The position numbers and the translations under genes are program-made. Source: Bursaphelenchus xylophilus (Eukaryota; Nematoda; Chromadorea; Rhabditida; Aphelenchoididae). Taken from it: a stretch of 64,000 nt of DNA. The stretch is from the NCBI GenBank assembly GCA_904066235.2, contig CAJFCV020000001.1, forward strand, positions 4,216,001-4,280,000, read 5' to 3'. The notes beneath the pieces are model-generated. The model was not told the origin of the DNA and did no database searches. It saw only the letters and a program-made list of their open reading frames with translations. Of this stretch, positions 10,876 through 22,800 are shown in pieces; position 1 is the first letter of the stretch; each line of letters starts with the position of its first letter.

Positions 10876-13800
10876 GTGAGTCGGATTCGTTGTTTGTGAA
10901 CCACTTTTGCGCCTTTCCCTTCGGCTCGCCTTCGTTAATTAGTAGTTTATTATTACGTCGGCGTTCCCGACTTGGATTTGTTTATTCGAGAGCTAATTTT
11001 TACGCCGGGTTTAGGGAATTTTAATTTTTTCGGTGGTGTGGGGATTAATTAGCAAAAAATGTACGTTTTTCTCCTGTTAAAAGTAATGTTTTGAAATCCT
11101 CAAAACGATATGGCGTATTTTACAAAAGATAAAATAATTTCATCGTATTTGCTTCAAATTTTTTTCAGATAAACCGGGTCACATTCAGTCAGAAAGACGA
11201 TGTTTTGATTATCTCTGAGCTCGAAAACTGCAGTCCATTTGAGCCCTCGCTTCGGCCAGATCTCATCAAGAAGATCAGTGTGCAATTTGCAGATCATTCA
11301 GTTCAAGAGTTTTGGGTCGATAAATCTGGAGCCAACAATTTTCCAGCAAGAAGTCATAGTGTGAGTTTTCATATTAAAAATTTGTCTGATAGTTCTTTTG
11401 CACCGAGCAAATTTCAAGAAATTTTGCACCGTGCCGTTTACTCGCAAGTTTTATCCAGAAAATCTGTCATGATGACTTAATTTTTTTCATAAAATATTGT
11501 CTGATTCTTTGAAGGTATCGTTCTTCTTTGCACACTGCAAATTTTTTGAAATTGCTGATTCTGCACTGTGCAGACTAATTTTTAATTTTTCATTTTGCAC
11601 TGTGCAGTTTACTCGAAACTTTTGTCCAGAAAATCTGTCACGATGGCTTAATGTTTTCAAAAAATTTTGTCAGATTTCCTGAGGGCATCTCTCTGCTTTG
11701 CACAGTGCATATTTTTTGAAATGATCAATTCTGCACTGTGCAGACTAATTTCTCATTTTGCACTGTGCAGCTTACTTAAAACTTTTGTCTGGAAAGTAGG
11801 TTACGATGACTTAATTTTTCTCAATATTTATGGTCAGATTTTTTGAAGGTATCTTTCTTCGTTGCACAGCGATATTTTTAGAAATGATCGATTCTGCACT
11901 GTGCAGACGAATTTTTACTTCTTCATTTTGCACTCTGCAAAAACCAAATGAAATATTCCCAATTTCAGTTCAATTTTTGTGTGCAATGCTCCTCCAGATT
12001 TCTTGAGCAAGCCGATTTCCTCGCCCACTGTGATCAGACGCATTCGGTTCAGGTCCAAGAGACCGGTGATTTGACTCTAATGATCAGTGATCACACCATC
12101 CTCAACGGGTACAGCAAACCGGAAGAGATGGCCAGCAGTAGTATGGCCAGTCAGTTCATGATGAATATGAGTCAGCAGATGCTGAATGGAGGTAAGTTGG
12201 ATAGAATGACATTTTTTTGAAATTTTTACGGCGGGATTTGGGGTTAAAACAGAATGCCAAGAATTGGCTGGAATTAGAATTTTTGAAATTGACGGTTGCA
12301 ACCGGTTGGATTAGAGGCTTGGAAATAGAAGTTAATAGCAAAATACGCTTAACGACCCTATTTTCTCAATTAGTTTCAATGTAAAAACACAATGCCAAGG
12401 ATTGGCGGAAAAATTAAAATTTGATTTTTTTTCTCAAACATAACCAAAACTTTATTTCAGAGCTAATGAAGTTCATGAGAGCCCAACAATTCCCCCAGAA
12501 CGCTCCATTCGTCCAACGGAACAGCTCCAAAACCCTGAAATGCCCCAAGTGTAACTGGCATTACAAGTACCAAGAGACCCTGGAGATTCACATGAAGGAG
12601 AAACACAACGATTTGGATGTAAAATGCATCTTCTGCTTGCAGAATCAGGCTCATCCCAAGCTTGCAAGGGGAGAAAGTTACTCTTGTGGATATAAGCCGT
12701 ATCGCTGCGAGCTCTGTAAATACAGTACGACCACGAAGGGCAATCTGAGTATTCACATGCAGTCGGATAAGCATTTGCATGCGGTGCAGGAGATGCCCAG
12801 CAATATTGGTGAGATTTTTTGAGGGTCTTAAGGGAGGTTTTGGGGGTTGAGACAGAATGCCAGAGTTGGCGGGAAATTTGAATTTTGAAATAAATCTTGG
12901 TGTATTTAGGAGCTTTTTAACAAAAAATGTTGTTAAAACTATAATATTATGGAGAAGTGCCCTTCGTATTTTACTTATTTTTTGACACCTTGAAACGGAA
13001 TGCCAAGAATTTTTGCGGCACTCTTCAGCTTGAAACAGAATGCCAAAAGCTAGCGAAGAAGCTGAAATTTAATTTATAAACTGGGTTTTTGTAATATCAC
13101 TTTGCCGACACCCGTATTTTACAAAGAACGCAATTTGTTTGTCTTGAAATATGATGTCAAACTTTGGCAGAGTTATGAATTTAAATAAATTTTTTTTTTT
13201 GCCATCGCTGGAATTTATCTAAAATACAATATCTGCAGGTCAACAAACCCCTATGAATCCGCTGGAAATGTCCTCTGACAAGGTCTTTTCGTGCCTTATC
13301 TGCAACAATTTCCGGACCAATTCCTCGGCCGAACTCTTGGACCATCTTGACCGCGACCGCAACAATTTGACCGTCGGCGATGTCAGCATGATCAACGGTT
13401 TCTACCATTGCCATTTATGCCCATACAATACGAATCTTAAGGCCAATTTTCAACTCCACACCAAGACGGACAAACACATCCAAAGAGTGCAGTTGGTCAG
13501 TTTGTTTTGGTCATAACTTTAAAACTATGGTTAACGTTGACAAGCTTCTTTTTTTGTATGATAGCTGAAGTGGTTGCCTTTCGTATGATAGGAATTTTGT
13601 GATCAAAAGGTAATTTTGGCCAAAGTTGTGGCCAAAAAACTTGATTTTTCGCTGTTCACTAATTTCCATTCCGCGGCCCATAAAAATTAGACGCCGCCGC
13701 AGTAAATGAGCGCCTCCTTTGTCCCGCTAATTGACTCCGAATCAGATTTATTACGGCTTTCGGCTTCGGCGGCCAAGTTTTTTTCTTGTTTTGAATGGGA

Positions 13801-16800
13801 AAGTTTTGGGAGTCATTTCTGGGAATTTTTTTGCTGTTTTCTTTTAGGACAGGAGAAAATGAAGTTTGTAAAATACGAGTAAGATTGTCATGGTTTTTTA
13901 AAACAAGGCGTATATAATAATAGTCTTTAATATTGAGCCTCATTTTTGCATTTTTTTTTGAATTTTTGAATTTTTTGATTTTGCGAGTTCAAAATTCAAA
14001 TTTCTTAACTTTAAAAATTACCATGGTGCTATGATGAAACGTATTTTACACTATTCTTCTCTTTTCCTGATGACTTTATTCCTTTTTACACCCCTGAAAC
14101 ACAATGCCAAACTTTGGCGGGAAAGTAAAAATTAAATTTTTTCCTCAAAAACTATTTGAATTACTGTTTGTAAATCCGAAAACTAGGATTCTCAAGCCCT
14201 TCCGATTACGTAACCCCCCGCCTGTGAACCCCATCGTCGCCCCTTTTCACGGCACTTTCCCCATTCAAATTTGGCCATTCAGATGCGCGAAAGCGGCTCT
14301 TTATGTAACTTTCCTCCATTCTGCATGCACTGTGTTTGATCTTGGCCCGCTGTTCTCACAAGCCCGACATAATAGACAGTGGAATTGGTATTTGAAATCG
14401 GAAAAGAGAAAGAAAAAAAAGTTTTTTCGGTGTTTATGGGAATTTAATGGCAGGAAATTAGAAGAATGGTGGCCAAGGTAAGGAAACGGGTACTGTATTA
14501 AAACGGAGGAGCATTCTGTAGATTGTGAAGTGAGGCGTGGGCTTTGCAGAGCGTAGTTTACAAAAATACAACCAATTTTTTAAATTTTTTATGCTAATAT
14601 CGATTAATGACAAAAAATTACATTCCCTCGATGTTACAAAAAAAATTTAACAAAAGATATGTTTTAAGGTTAAAGATCGCGCATTTTTTCACACCTTAGA
14701 ACGTTTTGTTTCTACATAATTTTGTTAAATTTACATAAAATAATCGTTTTGTTGAGTTAGCCCCATCTGGTATGAAAATGAATTTAAATTCCAAATTTTT
14801 ACAAGCTTGGACTTCAACGACGTATTTTACCCCGCCTTATAAGATGAGCTACAACTTTTTATTTAATTCTCACCTCAAGTCGGGTACCTGGTAATTATAA
14901 TCGCCTTGAAAAACACTTTTTATTTTGGCTTTCCGCGCTTAATCGGGGTCAACAGGTTTGGACGGGTGAGAATCGACCGGATTAGAGGGATTACCTTCAT
15001 TGTATGGGGGTAATTTACTTATCCTTGATCACTCTTCAGTTTTATTAATTTTTAGAAGCTTTGGATTACTGTAATTTCATCTTTTGGAAAGATTTTTGGA
15101 AATTGATCGAAAAATAAAGATTGTTTTTGTCATGCCGTATTTTACAACCCAGCTATCCTCCATTTTTTCCAAACACAGTTTTATTTATTAGGGTACCCTC
15201 GGATCCATAAAAGCCGACAAGTGCGAAATCCCTTGGCCAAACAAACCTGTCGCTTGGCCCCTTTTTTCTTGGCCCTTTCTTCTAATGAGCGAATTTAATC
15301 TCGGCCGTAAAAGGCCAATTGGCGTCGGAGAAACCGGAAGACGAGGTGACGAAGGGGTCACGCTGAGAGGGGGGTTCTATTGAACACATCTTGGCCAGAT
15401 TTGGCCGATCTAGGGTGTGAAAATTAAGGAAAAAAGAGATGACTTTAATTCGAAATGGGGAGAAGGTCTTTTTTCGAATTTTTGTCGTATTTTAAGACAA
15501 AAGAATATATTTTTTATAGACTAATCTTACAGTAACTATCATCTTTTTTATTTTCAACGCAAAAAGTCCGAAAACAAAACCGGTTTTCCTCGATTTTTTA
15601 GGTCGAAATCAATCTCAGTACCCATCTGACTTCGCAAATTCCCAATTTTTGCCCTCACCTTTTTTGGGCGCAACATTTTTTTGTTTGTTTTACCCTCTTC
15701 TAGGAACAGGTGTGCCCACAAATTAATTAATTGCCCGTTTCCTCGAATTTAATTAATTTTAATCGCCCATTTTTTGCAGATAAATCACATGCGCGAAAAC
15801 TCGGGCCCAATCACTCCGAACTCGCTGATGAATCGACTGGCCGCCGCCAAGACTACGGTCCAAGTGAGGTGTGGGGTTTGTCAGGAGATCTTGACCTGGT
15901 AAGGAGGGGTTTTTGAGGGATTTGTGGCGAGTTGCAAGGGAAATTTGTGGTGAAATTTGCGACAAAAAATAATTTTTTTTGTAAAAATGAAATTTTTGAA
16001 AAAAAAATTTTTTTTTTGATAAAAATGAAATTTTTGAAAAAAAAACATTTTTTTTGGCAAAAATGCAATTTTTGAAAAAAAAAAATTTTTTTGATGAAAA
16101 TGTAATTTTTGAAAAAAAAAATTTTTTTTGATAAAAATGGAATTTTTGTAAAAAAAAAATTTTTTTTGATGAAAATGTAATTTATGAAAAAAAAAATTTT
16201 TTTTTGATAAAAATGGAATTTTTGTAAAAAATTTTTTTTTAAATACGTCGCAACTTTTAGTGCAAATTTAATAAAATTTAATATCTAATTCATCAAAAAA
16301 AATTTTTTAGCTTAGAAACTTTTAAAATACGCTATAGTTAACACAGAACCTTTTAAATTTATTACAAAAAATAAATATTGTCGTATGAAAAATCCATCCT
16401 ACAAATTTCAAATTCGCCTCCCATTCTTCGGACGGTAATTTGATAATTACCTGCAGCGGATTCGATTACAAATTGTGTTCTCATTATTATAACATTACAT
16501 GCTTTAATATTCCGGTCTCGATTTCATTTCCCAGGCCCTCCCCGAAAAGGGCATACGAGATCTTTTATGCAGGTAAAAGAGGGGGCTTGGAAACGAATCG
16601 AGATCCTTTGTTTATGCCGATGCGGTAAAGAGATACGTTTATTGGGATGGACTTGAGTGTCATTCTGCGAAATTTGGTTTCGTAAGCGCAGAAAAGGAGA
16701 AATTTTGAATTGCACGGTGCGAAAATTGGAAAAGCAGATTTTGCACGGTGCAGAAGAGAGTTTATAGGTAAAATACGGTGCGGAATGCAGCCTTTGACTC

Positions 16801-19800
16801 TGTAGAAAATTCAGAAAAATTCTAATTTTTTTATTTTACTGTCGCACGGTGCAATTTTCCCTTTTTTATTCAATGCACTGTGCGGAAACAAAAATAGATT
16901 TTTCACTGTGCCAGTTTCAATTTATTATCAAAAAATGACGTCATTTTTCTTGTCATCATGTCTAGTTTATATTTTATTGGTATTTTTATTTTTTTCGATT
17001 TTCTGCATCGCGCAGTAAAATTAAATTTTTCCGCACTGTGCAAATTTTCAAAAACATGTTTTGCACAGTGCAGATGGGGTAGAAATATAAAATATTTTTT
17101 TGACAGGTGCACGGTAGCGACAAAAATTTTGTCAAATATAAAATACGCCGCTTTGTTCAGTGTTTTTATTATAATTCACACATCCATTTCGCCGCACAGT
17201 GCAAAATCAAAAAATCGTTTTTTCTGCACTGTGCGTCGTTTCCGTGAATTAGCGCTCAATATTTAACCCGCAAATTAGCCGCGAGTATTCCCAAAAATAC
17301 GCGGCGGGTCTCCAGAAAAAGAAGAACGGTAAACATTAACCGGAGTGAACTGCCTAAATACGGGCATAGACACAAACAATCGTATTTGTCTCCATTACTT
17401 TTTGTCATTCACTTTTCAAGAGCGAGTAATTTTTGACTTTTCGGGGTAAAATACGGATGATTTTCCTGCCACTCAAAAAAATTTCGCAAATTATTTTTTT
17501 TTCAAAAATTTGCATATTTTAAAAAAATTGCAAAAAAAATTTTTTTAAAAGGTATTCAAGTGAAAATTTCAGCACTACAAGTCTTCGCGAGCACATTGAC
17601 AGCCGAATCCACCTGCATCGCGCCTCAGTTCTGATGCTCCACTCCGCCAGCGCAAATCCATCGCCAGGCCGAAGGGGGTCGGCTCTGATTTCGTCTCAAA
17701 ATAACCCCGGAGGCATCGAATATGAATGTGTAAATTGTGGAGAAAGTTTTGATGATCAAGGCCTCGCAGCTGGTAAGATTTTTGATTTTTTGGTTTTTTA
17801 GCAATTTTGCACTGTGCAGAAGTTTTGTTTGAAAATTTTTGAAAATTTAAAGTGCTTACACATTAAAAAAAATTTTTTTTAACTAGGCAGTTACTGATTC
17901 TGAAATTTGCTCGTTGCACGGTGCAATGGAACTAAATTTTATGTCTGCACGGTGCAAAAAAAATTTTTTTTTTTTGCACGGTGCAAAATTAAAATTTAAG
18001 AAAACTGCACTGTGCAATGAAGAATTTATTTGAACTAAAAATTTTTTGGTAAAATACGGGAGTTTTGACTATGTTTAGGTTCGAAACAAAGTAAAAAATA
18101 AAAATTTCAGCCCACATTCCCCAATGCTCTCAAACAAGCAACAATGAAGATAAAGGTAGGTCAAAAATCGTGTTTCGTATTTTACATGTCCTTTTGTCTT
18201 ATTTCACATCTAAAATTTATATTTTTTGACCGATTTTTTTCTTTTCTTTTTCTTTAAAAATGGTAACATTTTTAGTTTTTTTCATATTTTACCACTTTAA
18301 AACTCCTTTAATTCAAGTTTATTTTGATTCCCCAATTGATCAAGTCATCCAAAACCACTCCATTTCATTCTCTCCCCTCTTCCCAACTTCTCTTTCAATT
18401 CTTTTTCCAATTTCCCCATCCAATAAGCGCCTCCGTCTAATCCGAACTGACGCCTCATTGTGATTCAGACCGTATTCAAGGTGAATCCCCATTCCAGAAC
18501 TAATCGCATAATCTGTGAATGGATCCCAAAATGGGTTGGCATTTTCCGAGAGTTCTTTTCAAATTATTTTAGTCATCCGAATTTTCGAAGCGTACTGTAA
18601 TGAAAAAAGAGGGAAGTTCAAGGTAAATCAAAGCGATTTCGATGAAAGTGGTCGATATTATGGACTCCTAGAAGGTTTTTTGACACACTTAAATTAGCTT
18701 TTACCACACAAAAATTTGTAAAAATTCAATTTCTTCTCAAAATGGCACTTTTTTGTAAAAAAAAGTAATTTTTTGTGTTTTAGCCTAATTTTATGTCTAT
18801 TTTACGATTGATAATTTATCGCTATGGTACTCTGATTAATTACAGACGTTTTTCTGGCCTATTTCAACTTATTTTGAGCTTAAATTTGCCTAATTTTTAA
18901 ATACAGGGTGCGGCAATTTTTCGGCCGGATTTTAATTGGCCATAACTTTTTTAGTTTTTGGGAAAATGTTAAAATTCTTTTTTTCCCTGAATCCATAGAC
19001 AACCCCATTTTGTTTAATACCAAGTATGTTATACCCGTTCATTAGACTACAGTAAAAATACGAGACAAAGAAAAAGCTCTAATTTTCATAGCTGACAATG
19101 GAACTACCCCTAGTGCGACTCTCAGATTTTCTTTAAATTTTGCACATGGGCCGGACATAGGCCACACATCAATTTCTGAAAGTTTCAGCCCGCACCTTTC
19201 AGGGGCGACCAAGATATTCAACGATTCTTTGCTGTCAGGAGGGCACATGAGTGGTCACACAGAAAAACTTTTTGGCTATATCTTCCCTAGTTTTGTGCGG
19301 AGATAGCTGATTTTTTGTGGAAACTGTATTCTCCATGGCATGAACAGGCATGAAACTTTTTACGACAAAATTCGTAAAAAAAGTCATTTTTTCTGGCGAT
19401 TTTCACACACGCCGAAAAAGCAGAGAAAACGACCGAAAGGCCAATAACTATGAACTAGGTCCCTGTATATATAACGTATTTGGTATTAAACAAAATGGGG
19501 TTGTCTGAGGATTCAGGGAAAAAAAGAATTTTAACATTCGGATAAAAACTAAAAAAGTTATAGCCAATTCAAATCCGGCCGAAAAATTGCCGCACCCTGT
19601 AAAATTCAACAAAAATTGTTGTTTTTTCAAATTTCTTCCAAAAAATGCGTCATAGTGATCGATTTCTCAAGTAGCTTAGTTTATTCCACAGAGGACCTAT
19701 AAAACGTATTTTACAAATAATTTTTGATTAAAATTTGCATAAATTATCTTAAAATTTAAAATTTTCGTATCCAAAAAATGCGTCATAATGACCGATTTGT

Positions 19801-22800
19801 AAAATAATTTGCTTTATTCTGAATCGCTAGGTTCAAATAAACGTATTTTACAAATAATTTTTGATTAAAATTTACATAAATTATCTTAAAATTAAAAAAA
19901 ATTTTATCTTCCCATTTTTTGACAAGATCTCCTACCTTTCTACAGTAGCCCCATGACCCTTACTCTACTCATTTTTGCAAGTTCATTGCCGTCTTCTAGC
20001 CCCGCCCTTTTTTCCTCACTAATCGTTTTCATTCATTTGTCATCCAATCAGCTTCCATCCCCATTTTTTCCAAAAAGTAATCACAGTTTGCCGATTGTTG
20101 GTCTCACCTCGTCGCAATTGATTATTCACTCCACGCCCTTCTTCGTCTTCACAGGAGTCGTCCCCTTTAATTCGCCTTTTATTAACGGTTCACTCCTTTT
20201 CGGGCCTCCAACTGTGCCGAAATTATGAAAATTATTATTTCATTGAGTTGGGAAAGAGGTGCGGTGAGGTGACAGGTCTCCAGGGCAAAGAATATGAAGG
20301 AAACTTTGATGGCAGTTCCTTTTCTGATGATTTTTTTCTGAAAAACATTGAATTCTTCCGGGTTTTGCTAAATTTTTTCTTATTTTTGACCAAAAATTAA
20401 AAATTCATGTTTGTTACAGTAAACCAAATTACTTTTTTAGATCTTATTCTTACTGTATCTACAATTTCTGATAGTTTTTGGTCGAAAAATCGACTTGAAA
20501 CACAATGCCAAAATTTGGCGGGATATTCAAAAATTTGAATTTTGTATGGCCTTAAGCCTTGTAAATACTGTAAAAGGAAGATTTTTAGACCTCTTGCTTA
20601 CTTCAAGACCTGTTTTTAACCTCGATTCTTCTTAATACAACATAACTTCCCCTCAGGCGAAGACTCAAAAATTTTCCCTAATCCCGAAAACCTTATAATA
20701 GATTATTATTGGGCCTTTTATGCAATTAAGCGCATTGTCCTGAATTTGAAAGACCTCTCCCTGCCAACGGCCGCTAATTTCTCTGGCCTCTCTCCGCATT
20801 CCCCGCACTCTCTGCGCCTTCATTCCGCCCATTAGATGCCATTTTCTCAACTTGAAGCGGGGAAAGGTGCGAAGAGCGGCGCCATGCCCTCGGGGCCATT
20901 ATGGAAGACCGTGTTCCGCTCTAATGAAGCCGCGGCCGTGGTTCCGGCCGCGGCCCCCCAAAAAAGGTGTTGGGGGCCGTCATTACAAGCGCTCTTCGGC
21001 CGGCCGCTCATTCGCCTCATTTGACGGCCAAGACGGGGTACGGTAATTAGTGGTGTGAGTTGCTTTAGGCCTCGTTGTGGGGATGAAAAGCGAAAATTGG
21101 TCGAAAAGCTTTGAAAACGTCTTAGAAAATTGAAGTTTTCCCGCAAATTGGCTTAATTAGGCATGTGGATTTAGCCTTAGGGGATATGAAGAGGGCGTGA
21201 AGTGAGGAATAAGCTAATTTACGCGGTTAATTAGGCTCGATTTTGAAGAGAATTTGCATAAAATTTCAAAAATTCAAAATTTTGGTTGTTTGTCCAAAAA
21301 AATTGTCATCATGATGGAATATTTATTTTTTGAAAAGCTGATGGTGATGACTATCTGATTTGTCAATCTCTTCAAGTTTTTTTCTTCCAAAAATTTGCAT
21401 ATTTCACAATTTTTTGGCCATTTTAGCTTTCAGAGACTTTTTAAAAATTTTGTTCAAAAATTAGGTCATGATGACGTATTTATTCGACTTTCTTTTTGCC
21501 ATTTGCATCTCCACAGACCGCTTGTTGCAAACCGAGCACTTTTTTACACAGTAGCGACCAAAATTTGGGCCAATTTGGCCAATCTTTCGGCTGCACTCTG
21601 TGGGCCGGATTTTTTCAAAAATCTTCCAAATTTAACTTAATTTTGAGTTTAGCACAAAGCTAATTAGGCCCATTTCTTTTTGCTCTTCCCCTCCAACGTG
21701 GCCGTACCCCGCATTCGCGTGACCGTCCCCGCTTCGGGCCACAAATTTGTAATTTCTCGGGCCCGCCGCATAATTATCGCGCGCTTATCTCGGCGCCTAA
21801 TCACAGCACCCGACCCGGGCCTCCATGTCACAATCAGCCGCACACATCTTGTTCTAGAGACGTTTTTCGTGGCCCACAATTGCGGGAATGGAGGGGTGTG
21901 GGGGGAGAGTGGCGCGGCCGGCCGAACGAACGAAACGCCCAAACAAAGACCTCGTTAATTTCGACGCCTCTAAAAACTTGGCAGTCCCCGGAGGCCGCCG
22001 CGAATCGCTGCTTGATTTTTGATGAATCGCCTCCGCCGCTTATCCCTCGGCCGCATCTTCGGCCGCCGTCACTCATTTAAGAATTCCGTTTCAAAAATTT
22101 GTTCTGACTAATTTCGCGCCCGCCCCATGACCTCCGGCGTGCGCTGTGAGGGATGGTGTGGGATTCTGAAGCATTTTTAGGGCTTTGGAATGGATGTGGA
22201 CACCAGGATTACTGTAATTAGTAATGCCTTTTGGGGAATGAGGATGTTTTTTGGGAACTTTCTATTTTTAGACAAGGAAAATGTTGGTATGCGATAAAAA
22301 ATGGCTTGCACAATGTAGATAGAAAAGTTTAGCATTGCAATGGAAAGTAGTCGGACTAGTTTACTGCATCTTATAGCCATTTTTGCCAAGAAAATTACAA
22401 AAATTCAATTTTTTCGGACATTTTTTAGAAAATCACAGTAATTTAGATATATTTCTTTCATGATTATGCTGTCTAAAGCCTCCTAACATCTCTATTTGTC
22501 TTTACAGTAATAGCTTTATCAACATAATTGCATAATTTTCGGAGTTTTCCCCTGAAACCCACTAAAAATCACAAAATTTTCTATTTTTTCTTTGTTTTTC
22601 CCTCTAAACGCCAAAAATACCATCTCAAAAACATCTCCAGATCCTCCTCATTTCCCAATCTCTCTTTCTACATCACAATTGTGTCCGTGGCTTCGGAAAT
22701 TCCTTCACAAAATCGGAGAGTTTCCCTCAATTGGCCGTCATTCGTCAAAGGCCTCAATGAGTCTCATTATTCAAGAAGGAGCGCTATCCCTTCTTTGGTC

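Noticed and set aside
20740..22085. GC-richer ORFs in intron 8
   Set aside because: Overlapping open frames on both strands come from GC content; no recognisable domain, no codon bias and no convincing splice sites.
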